From NCBI RefSeq assembly GCF_028687955.1, contig NZ_JAQTZC010000004.1, positions 1-53,727 of the forward strand: a stretch of 53,727 nucleotides of DNA, given 5' to 3'. A program made the translations under genes and the position numbers. Shown here piece by piece: positions 10,153 through 20,724 of this stretch; within the stretch, counting starts at the first letter, position 1; each line of letters begins with the position of its first letter. Below the pieces are notes generated by a model. The model did no database searches and was not told the origin of the DNA. It saw only the letters and a program-made list of their open reading frames with translations. Source of the stretch: Acidocella sp. GTDB taxonomy: Bacteria > Pseudomonadota > Alphaproteobacteria > Acetobacterales > Acetobacteraceae.

Positions 10153-10817
10153 TTTCAGCGCCTTCGCCGAATTTTGACGAACGGCCGGGCGGGGTTGCGT
10201 TTCTGGTGCTGCATTATACCGGCATGCGGACCGCCGAGGCGGCGATTGCGCGGTTGCGCGACCCCGTCGCCAAGGTTTCGGCGCATTATGTGGTGGACGA
10301 GGATGGGGCGGTTTATGCCCTGGTGGCCGAGGAGAAGCGCGCCTGGCACGCGGGGGCGAGCTTTTGGCGCGGGGTGAGCGGGCTGAATGATGCTTCAATC
10401 GGCATTGAGATCGTCAATCCGGGGCATGAATTTGGCTATCGCGCGTTTCCCGAGCGCCAGATGGCGGCGGTGACGGCGTTGTGCCTGGAGGTGCTGGGCC
10501 GCTGGCCTGCGATTGTGGCGCGCAATGTGGTGGGACATTCCGATATCGCGCCGGACCGCAAGCAGGACCCCGGCGAATTGTTCGGCTGGCGCGCGCTGGC
10601 GGCGGCGGGGGTTGGGCTGTGGAGCGAGAGGTTCGCGCCGCCGGGCGATTTGCGCGATGATCTGGCGGCGATCGGCTATGATACGCGCTTTGCCGCGCGC
10701 GATGTGATTTTGGCGTTTCAGCGGCATTTTTTGCCGGCGCATCTGAGCGGGGCGGCCGATGCCTTGACGGCCGGGCGCGCGGCGGCGCTGCGGGCGCTGA
10801 TTGACGCGCGGGCCTGA
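10149..10817 (+). CDS. N-acetylmuramoyl-L-alanine amidase, AmpD/amidase_2 family
   Basis: The enzyme cleaves the MurNAc/anhydroMurNAc-L-Ala bond in muropeptide recycling or wall turnover. It is 222 aa with an amidase_2 domain: first zinc His in FLVLHYTG, SAHYVVDEDGAVYALV, SIGIEIVNPG, and second zinc His and Asp in VGHSDIAPDRKQDPG. The C-terminal 60 residues resemble a peptidoglycan-binding extension (YDTRFAARDVILAFQRHF). No signal peptide is visible, so a cytoplasmic recycling role is favoured. The start is TTG in a TTGA overlap with the upstream stop. The wall-related function fits its position just ahead of the dcw cluster. Confidence 0.92.
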   Translation: MISAPSPNFDERPGGVAFLVLHYTGMRTAEAAIARLRDPVAKVSAHYVVDEDGAVYALVAEEKRAWHAGASFWRGVSGLNDASIGIEIVNPGHEFGYRAFPERQMAAVTALCLEVLGRWPAIVARNVVGHSDIAPDRKQDPGELFGWRALAAAGVGLWSERFAPPGDLRDDLAAIGYDTRFAARDVILAFQRHFLPAHLSGAADALTAGRAAALRALIDARA

Positions 10818-10838
10818 AAAGGTGCTATGAGCGCGCAT

Positions 10839-11226
<388 letters not shown>

Positions 11227-11438
11227 TAGTCTCTGCCGCAGAGTTTAATCCCGGCAAGGAATGAGAACAAAACATAAACATCAAGTCTGAAACTTCGCAG
11301 GCGGGGCCGTGGTGAATCTGGTCGAATCGAGGCCGTATCAACTTGATTATCTTTGACGTGGGGGGTTAGAACATGATAGTGGGGAGAAATCCCATGTGAT
11401 CCCATGCGGGATATGTGAAGCCCCAACGAGAACCCCCA
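11227..11438 (+). promoter_or_regulatory. mraZ leader: promoter and TGGG boxes (predicted MraZ operator)
   Basis: This is the gap between rnpB and mraZ. A sigma70-like promoter can be read as TTGACG (11353-11358), 16-nt spacer, GATAGT (11375-11380). TGGGG boxes overlap the spacer (11359) and the -10 end (11380). Downstream, TCCCA at 11390 and 11400 gives, on the minus strand, two TGGGA boxes separated by exactly 5 bp. TGGGN repeats with 5-bp spacing are the known MraZ operator pattern. The layout of forward boxes followed by an inverted pair is read directly; binding is inferred. The rest of the gap shows nothing clear. Confidence 0.55.
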
Positions 11439-11876
11439 ATGTCGCTGTTTTTTGGCAAGCATGAGAATCGATTGGACGTGAAGGGGCGGGTTTCCATTCC
11501 GGCGCCTTTCCGCGCGATTCTGAAAAGCGAGCCGGGGGCGATTCCGCTGGTTTTGTGCCCCTCGCATATCAAGGGCTGCATCGAGGCCTGGGCGCCTTCG
11601 GCTTATGCGGAGATGGCGCGCAAGGAACTCAGCAAATACGACCGGCTGGACGCGGCCTATGATGAGACCGTCTCGCGCTTGTTCACTGACGCGTGGCAGT
11701 TGGAGACCGATAAGGAAGGGCGGATTGTGCTGCCGCCCGGCGCGCTGGCGCTGACCGGGATTAAAGACGCGGTGGCGTTTTTCGGCCGGGGCGATAATTT
11801 TCATATATGGGAGCCGGCGGCGGGGGCGGCGCATCTGGCGGCCGCGCGCGCGGCCGTACCGGGGCGGCAGGCGTGA
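11439..11876 (+). CDS. mraZ: Transcriptional regulator MraZ
   Basis: MraZ is the first gene of the dcw cluster. It is a ring-forming DNA-binding protein that in characterised bacteria represses its own operon by binding TGGGN repeats. This 145-aa protein has two SpoVT-AbrB halves: [18 protein letters not shown] near residues 7-24 and [16 protein letters not shown] near 87-102. The ATG at 11439 is chosen because the protein then begins [11 protein letters not shown], the family pattern; an in-frame GTG at 11415 has no support. It is followed by rsmH with a GTGA overlap. Confidence 0.95.
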   Translation: MSLFFGKHENRLDVKGRVSIPAPFRAILKSEPGAIPLVLCPSHIKGCIEAWAPSAYAEMARKELSKYDRLDAAYDETVSRLFTDAWQLETDKEGRIVLPPGALALTGIKDAVAFFGRGDNFHIWEPAAGAAHLAAARAAVPGRQA

Positions 11877-12808
11877 GCGGGTTCACTCACATTCCGGTGT
11901 TGCGCGATGAGGCGGTGGCGATGCTGCGCCCGCGCGACGGCGGCGTTTATCTGGACGGCACGTTTGGCGGCGGCGGCTATGCGCGGGCGATTCTCAACGC
12001 CGCCGATTGCCGCTTGTTTGCCATTGACCGCGACCCGGCGGCGGTGGCGCGCGCGCGGGAGATGGCCCGGGAGCACCCTGGCCGTTTTGAAATTTTCCAA
12101 GGCAGAATCAGTGAGCTTGTAAAATTGTTGGGCGAGGTGGGGGTTGGCTATCTGGATGGCGCGGTGTTCGACTTGGGAGTTTCGTCCTACCAGATTGATG
12201 ATGCGGCGCGCGGGTTTTCGTTTCGCCAGAACGGACCTTTGGACATGCAGATGGGCAGCGCGCAGCTGACGGCGGCGGTGCTGGTTAACACGCTACCCGA
12301 ATCCGAACTCGCTGATATACTCTATGAATTCGGGGATGAGAAAGCGTCCCGCCGGATTGCGAAAGCCGTTGTCGAGCGGCGGAAAGTGGAGAAATTTGTG
12401 GCAACGGCGGATCTTGCCGGGGTGATACGCAGCGTTGTGCGGCCGGACAAGTCAGGAATCGATCCTGCCACCAGGAGTTTTCAGGCGTTGCGTATTGCGG
12501 TGAATGATGAGCTTGGAGATATTGCGGCGGCCCTGGAGCAGGCGGCGGCGCTGCTGGCGCCGGGCGGGCGGCTGGTGGTGGTGAGCTTCCATTCGCTGGA
12601 AGACCGCATTGTGAAGAAATTTTTCGCGCAGGAGAGCGGGCGCGCGCCAGGGGCTTCGCGCCATGATCCGGCGGCGATGCAGGGTGGCGCGGCGGCGCGA
12701 TTCAGGTTGTTGACGGGCAGCGCGGTGGTGCCGGGGGCGGCGGAGGTGAAGGCCAATCCGCGGGCGCGCAGCGCCAAGCTGCGGGCGATGGAAAGGCTGG
12801 TGGCATGA
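11873..12808 (+). CDS. rsmH: 16S rRNA (cytosine(1402)-N(4))-methyltransferase
   Basis: RsmH (MraW) is an S-adenosylmethionine-dependent methyltransferase acting on C1402 of 16S rRNA in the P-site region. It is 311 aa with the family N-terminus [13 protein letters not shown]-binding [58 protein letters not shown] and [16 protein letters not shown]. The GTG at 11873 overlaps the mraZ TGA; upstream in-frame codons would run into mraZ and lack family similarity. It ends in an ATGA overlap with ftsL. Confidence 0.96.
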   Translation: MSGFTHIPVLRDEAVAMLRPRDGGVYLDGTFGGGGYARAILNAADCRLFAIDRDPAAVARAREMAREHPGRFEIFQGRISELVKLLGEVGVGYLDGAVFDLGVSSYQIDDAARGFSFRQNGPLDMQMGSAQLTAAVLVNTLPESELADILYEFGDEKASRRIAKAVVERRKVEKFVATADLAGVIRSVVRPDKSGIDPATRSFQALRIAVNDELGDIAAALEQAAALLAPGGRLVVVSFHSLEDRIVKKFFAQESGRAPGASRHDPAAMQGGAAARFRLLTGSAVVPGAAEVKANPRARSAKLRAMERLVA

Positions 12809-13581
12809 TCCGGCCGATCACCCTGCTCAGCGCCATCCTGTTTGTGGTTTCGGGCGCGTATCTGTTTTTGGTGAAGCATCATGCGCAGATGCTCGATGAC
12901 CAGATTGCCGCGGTAACGCAGGCGACCCGGCTGGACCAGCAGCGCATCCGCGTGTTGCATGCGCAGTGGGCGCTGGAGGCTGATCCCTCGCGGCTGGCCC
13001 AGCTTTCAACGCAGTTCACCGCCTTGCAGCCAATGAAGCCGAGCCAGCTGGTGACGCTGGCCGCGCTGGGCAGCGTGTTGCCCGCGCCCGGCAGTGCGGC
13101 GCCTGGGCCCAACCCGTTGGATGCGGCGCCGGTGTTGCCGGTGCCCGTGCCGATGCCAGCGGCTGTGGCCTCCGCGGCGCAACCGGCGGCGGTGCAGACG
13201 GCGGCGGTGCAGACGGCGGCGGTGCAGACGGCGCAACGGGTGGTGCAACCCGTAAGGCGCGCGGTGGTTCATCTGGCCCGCGCTGCCCAGCTTCCCCGCA
13301 GAGTGGATAAGGCCGTGGTGCACCTCGCCAGCGCCGATGAGCAGCCGCGCAGTCTGCTGGGCCAGGCGCATATGCCGCATGTGCGCCGCAACCCCGCCAT
13401 GACGCATGAATATGCCGAAAATCGCGCCGCATACAGCCAGCCGCCGCTGGTGCCGGCGCGGCCGCCGATGGGGGCGCAGGTGATGTCCGTGCGGGCGGTG
13501 GCGCAGGCGGCGCCGATGATCGCGCCGCAGGATGATGGGGGCTCGCTGCTGGGGATGGCGCAGAGCGGGAGCGGCAATTGA
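12805..13581 (+). CDS. ftsL: Cell division protein FtsL, unusually long with repeat-containing C-terminal region
   Basis: The position between rsmH and ftsI and the N-terminal architecture identify FtsL: a membrane segment ([19 protein letters not shown], about residues 5-23) then a heptad-rich stretch ending near residue 75 ([18 protein letters not shown]). FtsL with FtsB and FtsQ recruits and activates FtsW/FtsI. Typical FtsL is about 100-130 aa; this one is 258 aa. The extra 150 residues are Pro/Ala/Val/Gln-rich, predicted disordered, and include three exact copies of AAVQT from a 15-bp tandem repeat (13186-13230). It overlaps both neighbours by 4 nt (ATGA, TTGA). Confidence 0.85.
   Translation: MIRPITLLSAILFVVSGAYLFLVKHHAQMLDDQIAAVTQATRLDQQRIRVLHAQWALEADPSRLAQLSTQFTALQPMKPSQLVTLAALGSVLPAPGSAAPGPNPLDAAPVLPVPVPMPAAVASAAQPAAVQTAAVQTAAVQTAQRVVQPVRRAVVHLARAAQLPRRVDKAVVHLASADEQPRSLLGQAHMPHVRRNPAMTHEYAENRAAYSQPPLVPARPPMGAQVMSVRAVAQAAPMIAPQDDGGSLLGMAQSGSGN
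13186..13230 (+). repeat. Three exact 15-bp tandem repeats inside ftsL
   Basis: The unit GCGGCGGTGCAGACG is repeated three times without mismatch, encoding AAVQT each time in the disordered region. In-frame slippage here would change FtsL length by multiples of five residues. Confidence 0.9.
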
Positions 13582-15617
13582 CATTGACTTTGCGGCCTGA
13601 GCCGCCGCCGGCGCGCCGCAAGGGTGCGCCGGAGCGCGGTGCTGTGCCGATGATGGAGCATGTGAGGGTCACCTCGCCGGATTTGGACCAGCGGGCGGCG
13701 CTGGAGAAGGCGCATGTGCGCTTGCTGCTGGGCGCGCTGATGTTTGCCCTGTTGTTTGGTGTGCTGGCGCTGCGGCTGACCTATGCCACCATCTGGCACC
13801 CGATTTTGCCGAGCCAGGCGCAGCTGGCGGCGATGCAGCCGGAGCTGGATGTGACCCCGCCGCCGCCGGGGCGCGCGGATATAACCGACCGCAATGGCAC
13901 GATTCTGGCGGTATCGTTGCCGGGGGCGGAATTATACGCCGATCCGCGCCAGGTGACGGACCCGGCCGGGGCGGCGGCGCGGCTGGCCACGGTGCTGACC
14001 GGGCTGGACGTGCCGGAGACGGAGAAGAAGCTCGCCTCGGGCAAGGACTTTGTGTACCTGGACCGCAAGCTGACGCCGCCGGAGGAGCTGGCGGTGAATC
14101 AACTCGGCATTCCGGGCGTGTATTTTGAGGACAGCGAGAAGCGGCATTATCCTGATGGTGATCTGGCCTCGCATATTCTGGGCGGGGTGACTGTCGGCGG
14201 AACCGGCATTGCGGGGGTTGAGGAGTATTTTAATAAGCGTCTGACCAGCGATCCGGCGCCGCTGGCGCTCTCCATCGATGCGGGGATTCAGAGCATCGTG
14301 CATCACGAGCTGGCATCGGCGGTGAAGGAGTTTAAGGCGCCGGGGGGCTGCGCGATTGTGATGAACGCGCGTACCGGCGAGATTCTGGCGATGTCCAGCC
14401 TGCCGGATTATGATGTCAATAATTTTGGCGCGGCGAGCCACGACAGCCAGTTCAACAAATGCGTCAACGGTGATTACGAGCCGGGCAGCGTGTTCAAGCT
14501 GCAGACCATCTCCATGGCGCTGGATTCGGGGATGATCCATTACTGGGATTACTTCGATACCACGCATCCGCTGCGGGTAGGGCGCTTTACCATAACGGAT
14601 TTTGAGCCGGCGCATGTGTGGATGGCGGTGCCGCAGATTCTCAATGTGTCGTCGAACATCGGCGCGTCGCGGATCGCAACGATTTTGGGGCCGAAGGTGG
14701 AGCAGGCTTGGCTGGCCAAGCAGGGCTTCCTCAAGCCGCTGGACGTGCAGCTGCCGGGACCGCCGATGCCGCAATATCCGCCGCTGAACCAGTGGGGGCT
14801 GGCGACAACGATGACAGTTTCGTTTGGCGCGGGCATTTCGGTTAGTCCGCTGGCGCTGGTGACCGGGGTGCTGCCAATCGTGAACGGCGGGATCAGGTAT
14901 AATCCGACATTGCTGGCGGTGAACCCGAACGGGCCGCAGCCGCAGGGGGTGCGGGTGATGAAGCAGAGCACATCGGAACTGATGCGCAAGCTGATGACCA
15001 ATGTGGTGCTCTCGGGCACGGGCACCTATGCCTCGGTGCCGGGTTATGTGGTGGGCGGCAAGACCGGGACGGCGCAGGTGGTGGGGCCGAACGGGCGGTA
15101 TCTGCTGCATACCAATAATGCCTCGTTCATGGCGGCGTTTCCGATGCAGGACCCACAATATGTGATCTATGTGCTGGTGCTGCAGCCGCATCCGGACGCG
15201 ACGACGTATGGGTTTACCACGGGCGGGTATATCGCCGCGCCGGCAGTGGGGCGGATTATCGCGCGGATCGGGCCGATGCTGGGTATTTTGCCGGCGGCGG
15301 GCGACCAGCTGGCGGCGCTGGATGCCGCCTGGACCGTGCCATTGCAGCCCACGCCGCCGCCGGGCGAGAGCGGGCTGGGGCCGGGTAACCCGCTGCCGCC
15401 GGGGGCCAATGCGTTCGCCTATGAGCTGATGGGTAAGAAGCCGCCGCCAACGCCCGCGCAGCCTGCGCCAGAGAAAGCGGCCAAAGGGCCGGCGCCGCTG
15501 CTCTCGGCCTCGCACGCCAGGCGCCGTGTGCGTAACGGCGTGATGGCGCCCGTGTATCCATTGCCGGGCAGCCATATGACTGAGCTTGAGAGCGGAGCCG
15601 GGCATGAGGAGTCCTGA
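13578..15617 (+). CDS. ftsI: Peptidoglycan D,D-transpeptidase FtsI (PBP3)
   Basis: This is the septal class B penicillin-binding protein that cross-links peptidoglycan made by FtsW. It is 679 aa from the TTG start: a cytoplasmic Pro/Arg-rich N-terminus, one membrane segment (LLLGALMFALLFGVLALRL, about 50-68), a dimerisation domain (GRADITDRNGTILA), and a transpeptidase domain with SVFK (catalytic Ser304), SSN (358-360) and KTG (Lys495). The C-terminal 90 residues are Pro/Ala-rich. The TTG at 13578 overlaps the ftsL stop (TTGA). An ATG at 13650 (MMEHVRV) is the main alternative and would still keep the membrane segment. Confidence 0.95.
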   Translation: MTLTLRPEPPPARRKGAPERGAVPMMEHVRVTSPDLDQRAALEKAHVRLLLGALMFALLFGVLALRLTYATIWHPILPSQAQLAAMQPELDVTPPPPGRADITDRNGTILAVSLPGAELYADPRQVTDPAGAAARLATVLTGLDVPETEKKLASGKDFVYLDRKLTPPEELAVNQLGIPGVYFEDSEKRHYPDGDLASHILGGVTVGGTGIAGVEEYFNKRLTSDPAPLALSIDAGIQSIVHHELASAVKEFKAPGGCAIVMNARTGEILAMSSLPDYDVNNFGAASHDSQFNKCVNGDYEPGSVFKLQTISMALDSGMIHYWDYFDTTHPLRVGRFTITDFEPAHVWMAVPQILNVSSNIGASRIATILGPKVEQAWLAKQGFLKPLDVQLPGPPMPQYPPLNQWGLATTMTVSFGAGISVSPLALVTGVLPIVNGGIRYNPTLLAVNPNGPQPQGVRVMKQSTSELMRKLMTNVVLSGTGTYASVPGYVVGGKTGTAQVVGPNGRYLLHTNNASFMAAFPMQDPQYVIYVLVLQPHPDATTYGFTTGGYIAAPAVGRIIARIGPMLGILPAAGDQLAALDAAWTVPLQPTPPPGESGLGPGNPLPPGANAFAYELMGKKPPPTPAQPAPEKAAKGPAPLLSASHARRRVRNGVMAPVYPLPGSHMTELESGAGHEES

Positions 15618-17004
15618 ATTGAAAGGCGTGAGCGGCATTACGGCCGACAGCCGGGCGGTGCGGCCGGGGTTTTTATTCGTGGCGCTGCCGGGGGTGAAGG
15701 CCGATGGGCGGCGGTTTATCGCCGAGGCGGTGGCGCGCGGCGCTGTGGCCGTATTGGCGCCGCAGGGGACGCACTGGCCGCCCGGCGTACCCCCGCGTCC
15801 GCTGTATTGCGCCGAGGCGCCGCGCGCGCGGCTGGCGGAGCTGGCGGTGGAGCTGGCGGGCAAGATGCCCGAACGGCTGGTGGCGGTGACAGGGACTAAC
15901 GGCAAGACCAGCACGGTGGATTTCCTGCGCCAGATTTGCGCCGCCGCCGGGCGCCAGGCGGCCTCGCTGGGGACGCTGGGGGTGATCGCGCCGGGGGTGC
16001 CGCTTACCGGCTCGCTGACGACGCCGGACCCGGTGACGCTGGCGAATACGCTGGCGATGCTGGCGGCGCGCGCCTTCACGGATGTAGCGCTGGAGGCGTC
16101 CAGCCATGGGATCGAGCAGAGCCGACTGGATGGGCTGCGCTTTGCCGCCGCGGGGTTCACGAACCTGACGCGCGACCATCTGGACTATCATGGTTCGATG
16201 GAGGCCTACCGGGCGGCGAAGCTGCGGTTGTTCGAGGTGCTGCTGCCGCGCGGGGCGGCGGTGCGGGCGATGGCGGATATGGATGGGGAGACGCTGGGGC
16301 GGCTACGCGAGATCGCGGCGCGGCGGGGGTTGGATTTTGCCCCGGTGGAGGTTACGCGGGTTGCCGCGCGCCCGGATGGGCAGGAGGTTTTTGCCGGCGG
16401 GCGGCAGGTGAGTCTACATCTGCCGGGGCGGTTTCAGGCGGATAACGCGGTGCTGGCGGCGGCCTTGGCCGAGACCGTGGGGGTGGTGGGGGCGCTTGAG
16501 TATTTGCCGCAGTTACAGGGGGTTCGGGGGAGACTTGAACGTGCGCTGGTGCTGGATAACGGCGCGGCGGCCTATGTGGATTACGCGCATACGCCCGATG
16601 CGATCGCGCGGGTGCTGAGCGCGCTGCGCCCGCATGCTTTGGGCCGGCTGGTGATCGTGTTCGGCGCGGGCGGCGACCGCGATGCGGGCAAGCGGCCGCT
16701 GATGGGCGAGCAGGCGGCGAAGCTGGCGGATGTGGCGATTGTGACCGACGACAATCCGCGCAGCGAGGACCCGGCGCTGATCCGCGCGGCGATTATGGCG
16801 GCGTGCCCCGGCGGGATTGAGATTGGGGACCGGCGGGCGGCGATTGCCGCCGGGCTGAGTGAGCTGCGCGCGGGGGATGTTCTGGTGGTGGCCGGAAAAG
16901 GCCATGAGCAGGGGCAGATTGTGCAGGGCGAGGTGATACCTTTTGACGATGCCTCGGTGATCCGCGAGCTGGCGGCCGCGCGCGAACAAGGGACTTCGCC
17001 ATGA
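15604..17004 (+). CDS. murE: UDP-N-acetylmuramoyl-L-alanyl-D-glutamate--2,6-diaminopimelate ligase
   Basis: MurE adds the third stem residue. It is 466 aa with the N-terminal ITADSRAVRPGFLFVALPG, the ATP-binding VTGTNGKT (about 95-102), LEASSHGIEQSRLDGL, FTNLTRDHLDYHG, VDYAHTPDAI and DDNPRSED. The DNPR motif is the signature of meso-diaminopimelate-specific MurE, so the wall is DAP-type. The ATG at 15604 lies inside the end of ftsI (14-nt overlap); a further upstream TTG at 15586 would add six residues. It overlaps murF by 4 nt. Confidence 0.96.
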   Translation: MRSPELKGVSGITADSRAVRPGFLFVALPGVKADGRRFIAEAVARGAVAVLAPQGTHWPPGVPPRPLYCAEAPRARLAELAVELAGKMPERLVAVTGTNGKTSTVDFLRQICAAAGRQAASLGTLGVIAPGVPLTGSLTTPDPVTLANTLAMLAARAFTDVALEASSHGIEQSRLDGLRFAAAGFTNLTRDHLDYHGSMEAYRAAKLRLFEVLLPRGAAVRAMADMDGETLGRLREIAARRGLDFAPVEVTRVAARPDGQEVFAGGRQVSLHLPGRFQADNAVLAAALAETVGVVGALEYLPQLQGVRGRLERALVLDNGAAAYVDYAHTPDAIARVLSALRPHALGRLVIVFGAGGDRDAGKRPLMGEQAAKLADVAIVTDDNPRSEDPALIRAAIMAACPGGIEIGDRRAAIAAGLSELRAGDVLVVAGKGHEQGQIVQGEVIPFDDASVIRELAAAREQGTSP

Positions 17005-18344
17005 GCGCGCTTTGGAGTGCGGCGCAATTGCGCGCGGTGTTTGGCGCGCAGGCGGGCTGGGATGTGAGCGGGATCAGCATCGATACGCGCACGCTGGCGC
17101 CGGGGGATTTGTTCGTGGCGCTGCACGGCGCGCGCGATGGGCATGAATTTGTTGAAGCCGCGTTTGCCAAGGGGGCGGCGGCGGCGGCGGTCTCAAAGCC
17201 CATGCCGGGCCGGGTGATCGTGGTGGAGGACACATTGCGGGCGCTGGAGCGCCTGGGCGCCGCGGCGCGGACCCGGACGGGCGCGAAGATCGTGGCGGTG
17301 ACGGGCAGTGTCGGCAAGACCACGGCCAAGGAGATGCTGCGCCGGGCTTTGAGCGCCTTTGGCCTGGTGCACGCGGCGGAGGCGAGCTTCAACAACCATA
17401 TCGGCGTGCCGCTCACCCTGGCGCGGATGCCAAGCGATGCGGCGTTCGGGGTGTTCGAGATCGGCATGAACCATCCGGGGGAAATTGCGCCGCTGGCGGG
17501 GCTGGTGCGGCCGGATGTGGCGATGATCACCTGTGTGGACCGGGCGCATCTGGGTTTGATGGGCTCGCAGGAGGCGATCGCGCAAGAGAAGGCGGCGGTT
17601 TATAGCGGGCTGGTGCCGGGCGGGATGGCGGTGCTGCCGGGGGATTCGATGTTTCTGCCGCTGCTGCGCGCGGCGGTGCCGCGCGGGTGCGAGGCGCTGG
17701 TGTTCGGCGAGGGCGCGGTGGATGCGCGCTTGGTTGAGTTGAGGAATACCGCGCAAGCCTCTGAGATTGCGGCGGAAATTTCGGGCGTTCCGGTGTGGTT
17801 CGGGCTGGCCGCGCCGGGGCGGCATATGGCGATGAACGCGCTCGCGGTGCTGGCGGTGGCGGCCGGGCTGGGGCTGGATGTGGCGCGCACGGCGGCGGCG
17901 CTGGATGGCTTCGCGCCGGTCTCCGGCCGGGGGGCGCGGCGGGCGATTGCCGTGCCGGGCGGGGCGGCGGTTTTGCTCGATGAGAGCTACAATGCCTCCG
18001 GGGCCTCGGTGCGCGCCGCATTGGGGGTTCTGGCGTTGCAGCCGGGGCGGCATGTGGCCGTGCTGGGGGACATGCTGGAGTTGGGGGAACACGCGCAAGC
18101 GGAACATCTGGGGCTGCTGCCCGCGGTTCTGGCGGGGGCGGATGTCGTTTTTACCTGCGGGGCGCAGTGTAACGCTTTGTTCGACTCGCTGCCGCGGTCC
18201 AAGCAGGGCGCGCATGCAGCTGACGCAGCCACCCTGGCGCCGCTGGTGAAAGCCGCGCTGCGCGCGGGGGACACCGTGCTGGTGAAAGGCAGTTACGGCA
18301 GCCGCATGCGTGATGTTGTCTCGGTTCTGGAAAGCCCCGCCTGA
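17001..18344 (+). CDS. murF: UDP-N-acetylmuramoyl-tripeptide--D-alanyl-D-alanine ligase
   Basis: MurF attaches D-Ala-D-Ala, the product of Ddl encoded further along the cluster, to complete UDP-MurNAc-pentapeptide. It is 447 aa with an N-terminal substrate domain ([18 protein letters not shown]), the ATP loop [51 protein letters not shown] and [14 protein letters not shown]. It starts ATG in an ATGA overlap with murE, and its TGA shares one base with the mraY ATG. Confidence 0.96.
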   Translation: MSALWSAAQLRAVFGAQAGWDVSGISIDTRTLAPGDLFVALHGARDGHEFVEAAFAKGAAAAAVSKPMPGRVIVVEDTLRALERLGAAARTRTGAKIVAVTGSVGKTTAKEMLRRALSAFGLVHAAEASFNNHIGVPLTLARMPSDAAFGVFEIGMNHPGEIAPLAGLVRPDVAMITCVDRAHLGLMGSQEAIAQEKAAVYSGLVPGGMAVLPGDSMFLPLLRAAVPRGCEALVFGEGAVDARLVELRNTAQASEIAAEISGVPVWFGLAAPGRHMAMNALAVLAVAAGLGLDVARTAAALDGFAPVSGRGARRAIAVPGGAAVLLDESYNASGASVRAALGVLALQPGRHVAVLGDMLELGEHAQAEHLGLLPAVLAGADVVFTCGAQCNALFDSLPRSKQGAHAADAATLAPLVKAALRAGDTVLVKGSYGSRMRDVVSVLESPA

Positions 18345-19432
18345 TGTTGTATGCGATTCTCTTCCCCATGGCTGGGCATGTGCATGTGTTCAACCTGTTC
18401 CGCTACATTACGTTCCGGGCGGGCGGGGCGTGCCTGACGGCGCTGATCATCAGCTTCTGGGCCGGGCCGAGGGTGATCCGGTATCTGAAATCCGTGCAGC
18501 GCCATGGGCAACCGATTCGCACCGATGGGCCGGAGCGGCATCTGATTGAGAAAAAAGGCACGCCGACGATGGGCGGGGTGCTGATTCTGATCGCAATGGG
18601 ACTCTCGACGCTGATTTGGGCGGACCTGCATAACGGCTACATCTGGGGGGTGCTGCTGGTGACCTTCGGCTATGGCGGCATTGGCTTCGCCGATGATTTC
18701 CTGAAGCTGACCAAGCGCAACACCAAGGGGGTTCCCGGCCGGGTCAAGCTGGTGGCGCAGGCGGGGATTGGGCTGGTGGCCGCGGTGTGGATGACGCGGC
18801 TGATGCCAGCGCCGCTAGGCAGCGAGCTGGCGCTGCCGATGCTCAAGAACGTGCTGATACCGTTCGGGATTTTCTTTCCCCTGGTGGCGATGTTCGTGAT
18901 GATGGGGGCGTCCAACGCGGTGAACCTGACCGATGGGCTGGACGGGCTGGCGATTGTGCCGACGATGATCGCGGCAGCGGTGTTCGGGCTGATCGCGTAT
19001 CTGGTGGGCAACAAGATTTTCGCCGGGTACTTGGAGATTAATTTTATTCCAGGTTCTGGCGAGTTGACCGTGTTTCTCTCCGCGCTGGTTGGCGCGGGGC
19101 TGGGGTTTTTATGGTTCAACGCGCCGCCGGCGGCGGTGTTCATGGGCGATACGGGCTCGCTCTCCTTGGGCGGGGCGCTCGGCGCCGTGGCGGTGGCGAC
19201 GAAGAACGAGATCGTGCTGGCGATTGTTGGCGGGTTGTTCGTGGTGGAGACGGTTTCAGTCATCGTGCAAGTGTTTTGGTATAAGCGCACGGGGCGGCGG
19301 GTGTTTCTGATGGCGCCGCTGCACCACCATTTTGAAAAGAAGGGCTGGGCGGAGCCGACGATTGTGATCCGGTTCTGGATTATCGCCATGATTCTGGGTT
19401 TGGTGGGTCTGGCCACGTTGAAAATACGATGA
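18344..19432 (+). CDS. mraY: Phospho-N-acetylmuramoyl-pentapeptide-transferase
   Basis: MraY moves phospho-MurNAc-pentapeptide to undecaprenyl phosphate, forming lipid I at the inner membrane. It is 362 aa with about ten membrane segments. Diagnostic loops are GTPTMGG, the aspartate-rich [44 protein letters not shown] and [12 protein letters not shown]. It overlaps murF by 1 nt and murD by 4 nt. Confidence 0.97.
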   Translation: MLYAILFPMAGHVHVFNLFRYITFRAGGACLTALIISFWAGPRVIRYLKSVQRHGQPIRTDGPERHLIEKKGTPTMGGVLILIAMGLSTLIWADLHNGYIWGVLLVTFGYGGIGFADDFLKLTKRNTKGVPGRVKLVAQAGIGLVAAVWMTRLMPAPLGSELALPMLKNVLIPFGIFFPLVAMFVMMGASNAVNLTDGLDGLAIVPTMIAAAVFGLIAYLVGNKIFAGYLEINFIPGSGELTVFLSALVGAGLGFLWFNAPPAAVFMGDTGSLSLGGALGAVAVATKNEIVLAIVGGLFVVETVSVIVQVFWYKRTGRRVFLMAPLHHHFEKKGWAEPTIVIRFWIIAMILGLVGLATLKIR

Positions 19433-20724
19433 ATTACGCTCCGGTATTTGCTGGGATGCGCTTTGCCGTGCTCGGGCTGGGCAAGGCTGGGATGCCCGCG
19501 GCTTGCGCGTTGCGCGACATGGGCGCGCAGGTGATTGTGTGGGATGACGCGCCGGGCGCGCGCGCGGCGGCGGCGGGGTTCGTGGTGGAGAAGCCCTCGG
19601 CGGTTGCGGGGCGGCTGGATGGGCTGGTGCTCTCGCCCGGAATTGCGCACAAATTGCCCAAAGCGCATGACCAAGCCGCCTGGGCGCTGGCGCATGGCGT
19701 GCCGGTGCTCACCGATGCGGAGCTGCTGTTCCGCGCGGTGCGGGGCAGCGGGAGCAAGGCGCGCTTTGCCGGGATTACCGGGACCAACGGGAAATCCACC
19801 ACCACGGCGCTGCTGGCGCATATTCTCGATGCGGCGGGGGTGCCCAACGCGGCGGGGGCGAATCTGGGGCCGGCGGCGCTGAGCTTGCCGCTGCTGCCGG
19901 ACAACGGTGTTTATGTGCTCGAGATGTCCAGCTATATGTTGGAGAGACTCGCAAGCCTGCGCTTCGATGTCGCGGTTATGCTGAATTTGTCCCCCGACCA
20001 TCTGGACCGCCATGGCGGAATGGCAGGCTACGCGGCCGCCAAGCGTGCGATTTTCGCGCGCCAGGATGCGGGTTGCGTGGCGGTGGTTGGTGTGGATGAC
20101 GCCCCCTCCCGCGAGATGGCGGGCTGGCTGGATGAGCAAGCGGCGCGGGTGGTGCGGATTTCCGGCGTGGGTGGGGCAACCGGGGCGCAGGCGCTGCCGG
20201 GCGAGCATAACGCGCAGAATGCGGCGGCGGCGGCGGCGGCGGCGCGGGCGCTGGGGGTGGATGAGGCGGCGATTGCGCGCGCGATTGCGAGCTTCCCCGG
20301 CCTCGCGCACCGCCAGCAGGAGGTGGCGCTGCGCGAGGGTGTGCATTTTATCAATGACAGCAAGGCGACCAATGCGGACGCGGCGGCCCGCGCCATGGGC
20401 TGCTATGCGCGCTTTGTGTGGATTGCGGGCGGCGTCGCCAAGGCCGGGGGGATTGATGATCTGGCGCCGTATTTCATGCGGATCGAGAAGGCGTTTCTGA
20501 TCGGGCGCGATGGGCCGGCGTTTGCCGCCACGCTGAGCGCGCACGGGGTGGAGAACGATGTGGCGGGGACGCTGGAGACCGCGGTGCCGCTTGCGTTTGA
20601 GGCGGCCAAGGCGAACGGCGCGGGGGTGGTATTGTTCTCGCCCGCGGCCGCGAGTTTTGACCAGTTCACGAATTTTGAGGCGCGCGGCGCGCGGTTTGCC
20701 GCGCTGGCGAAAGGGGGCGTGTGA
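19429..20724 (+). CDS. murD: UDP-N-acetylmuramoylalanine--D-glutamate ligase
   Basis: MurD adds D-glutamate as the second stem residue. It is 431 aa with an N-terminal nucleotide-binding fold ([14 protein letters not shown]), the ATP loop [45 protein letters not shown], and [17 protein letters not shown]. The spacing follows the cluster rule of 1-4-nt overlaps. Annotated order (mraY-murD-ftsW) is the canonical one. Confidence 0.96.
   Translation: MNYAPVFAGMRFAVLGLGKAGMPAACALRDMGAQVIVWDDAPGARAAAAGFVVEKPSAVAGRLDGLVLSPGIAHKLPKAHDQAAWALAHGVPVLTDAELLFRAVRGSGSKARFAGITGTNGKSTTTALLAHILDAAGVPNAAGANLGPAALSLPLLPDNGVYVLEMSSYMLERLASLRFDVAVMLNLSPDHLDRHGGMAGYAAAKRAIFARQDAGCVAVVGVDDAPSREMAGWLDEQAARVVRISGVGGATGAQALPGEHNAQNAAAAAAAARALGVDEAAIARAIASFPGLAHRQQEVALREGVHFINDSKATNADAAARAMGCYARFVWIAGGVAKAGGIDDLAPYFMRIEKAFLIGRDGPAFAATLSAHGVENDVAGTLETAVPLAFEAAKANGAGVVLFSPAAASFDQFTNFEARGARFAALAKGGV

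Noticed and set aside
13186-13230. Short tandem repeat considered as a CRISPR-like array
   Set aside because: Units are contiguous with no spacers, in frame inside ftsL, and only 15 bp.
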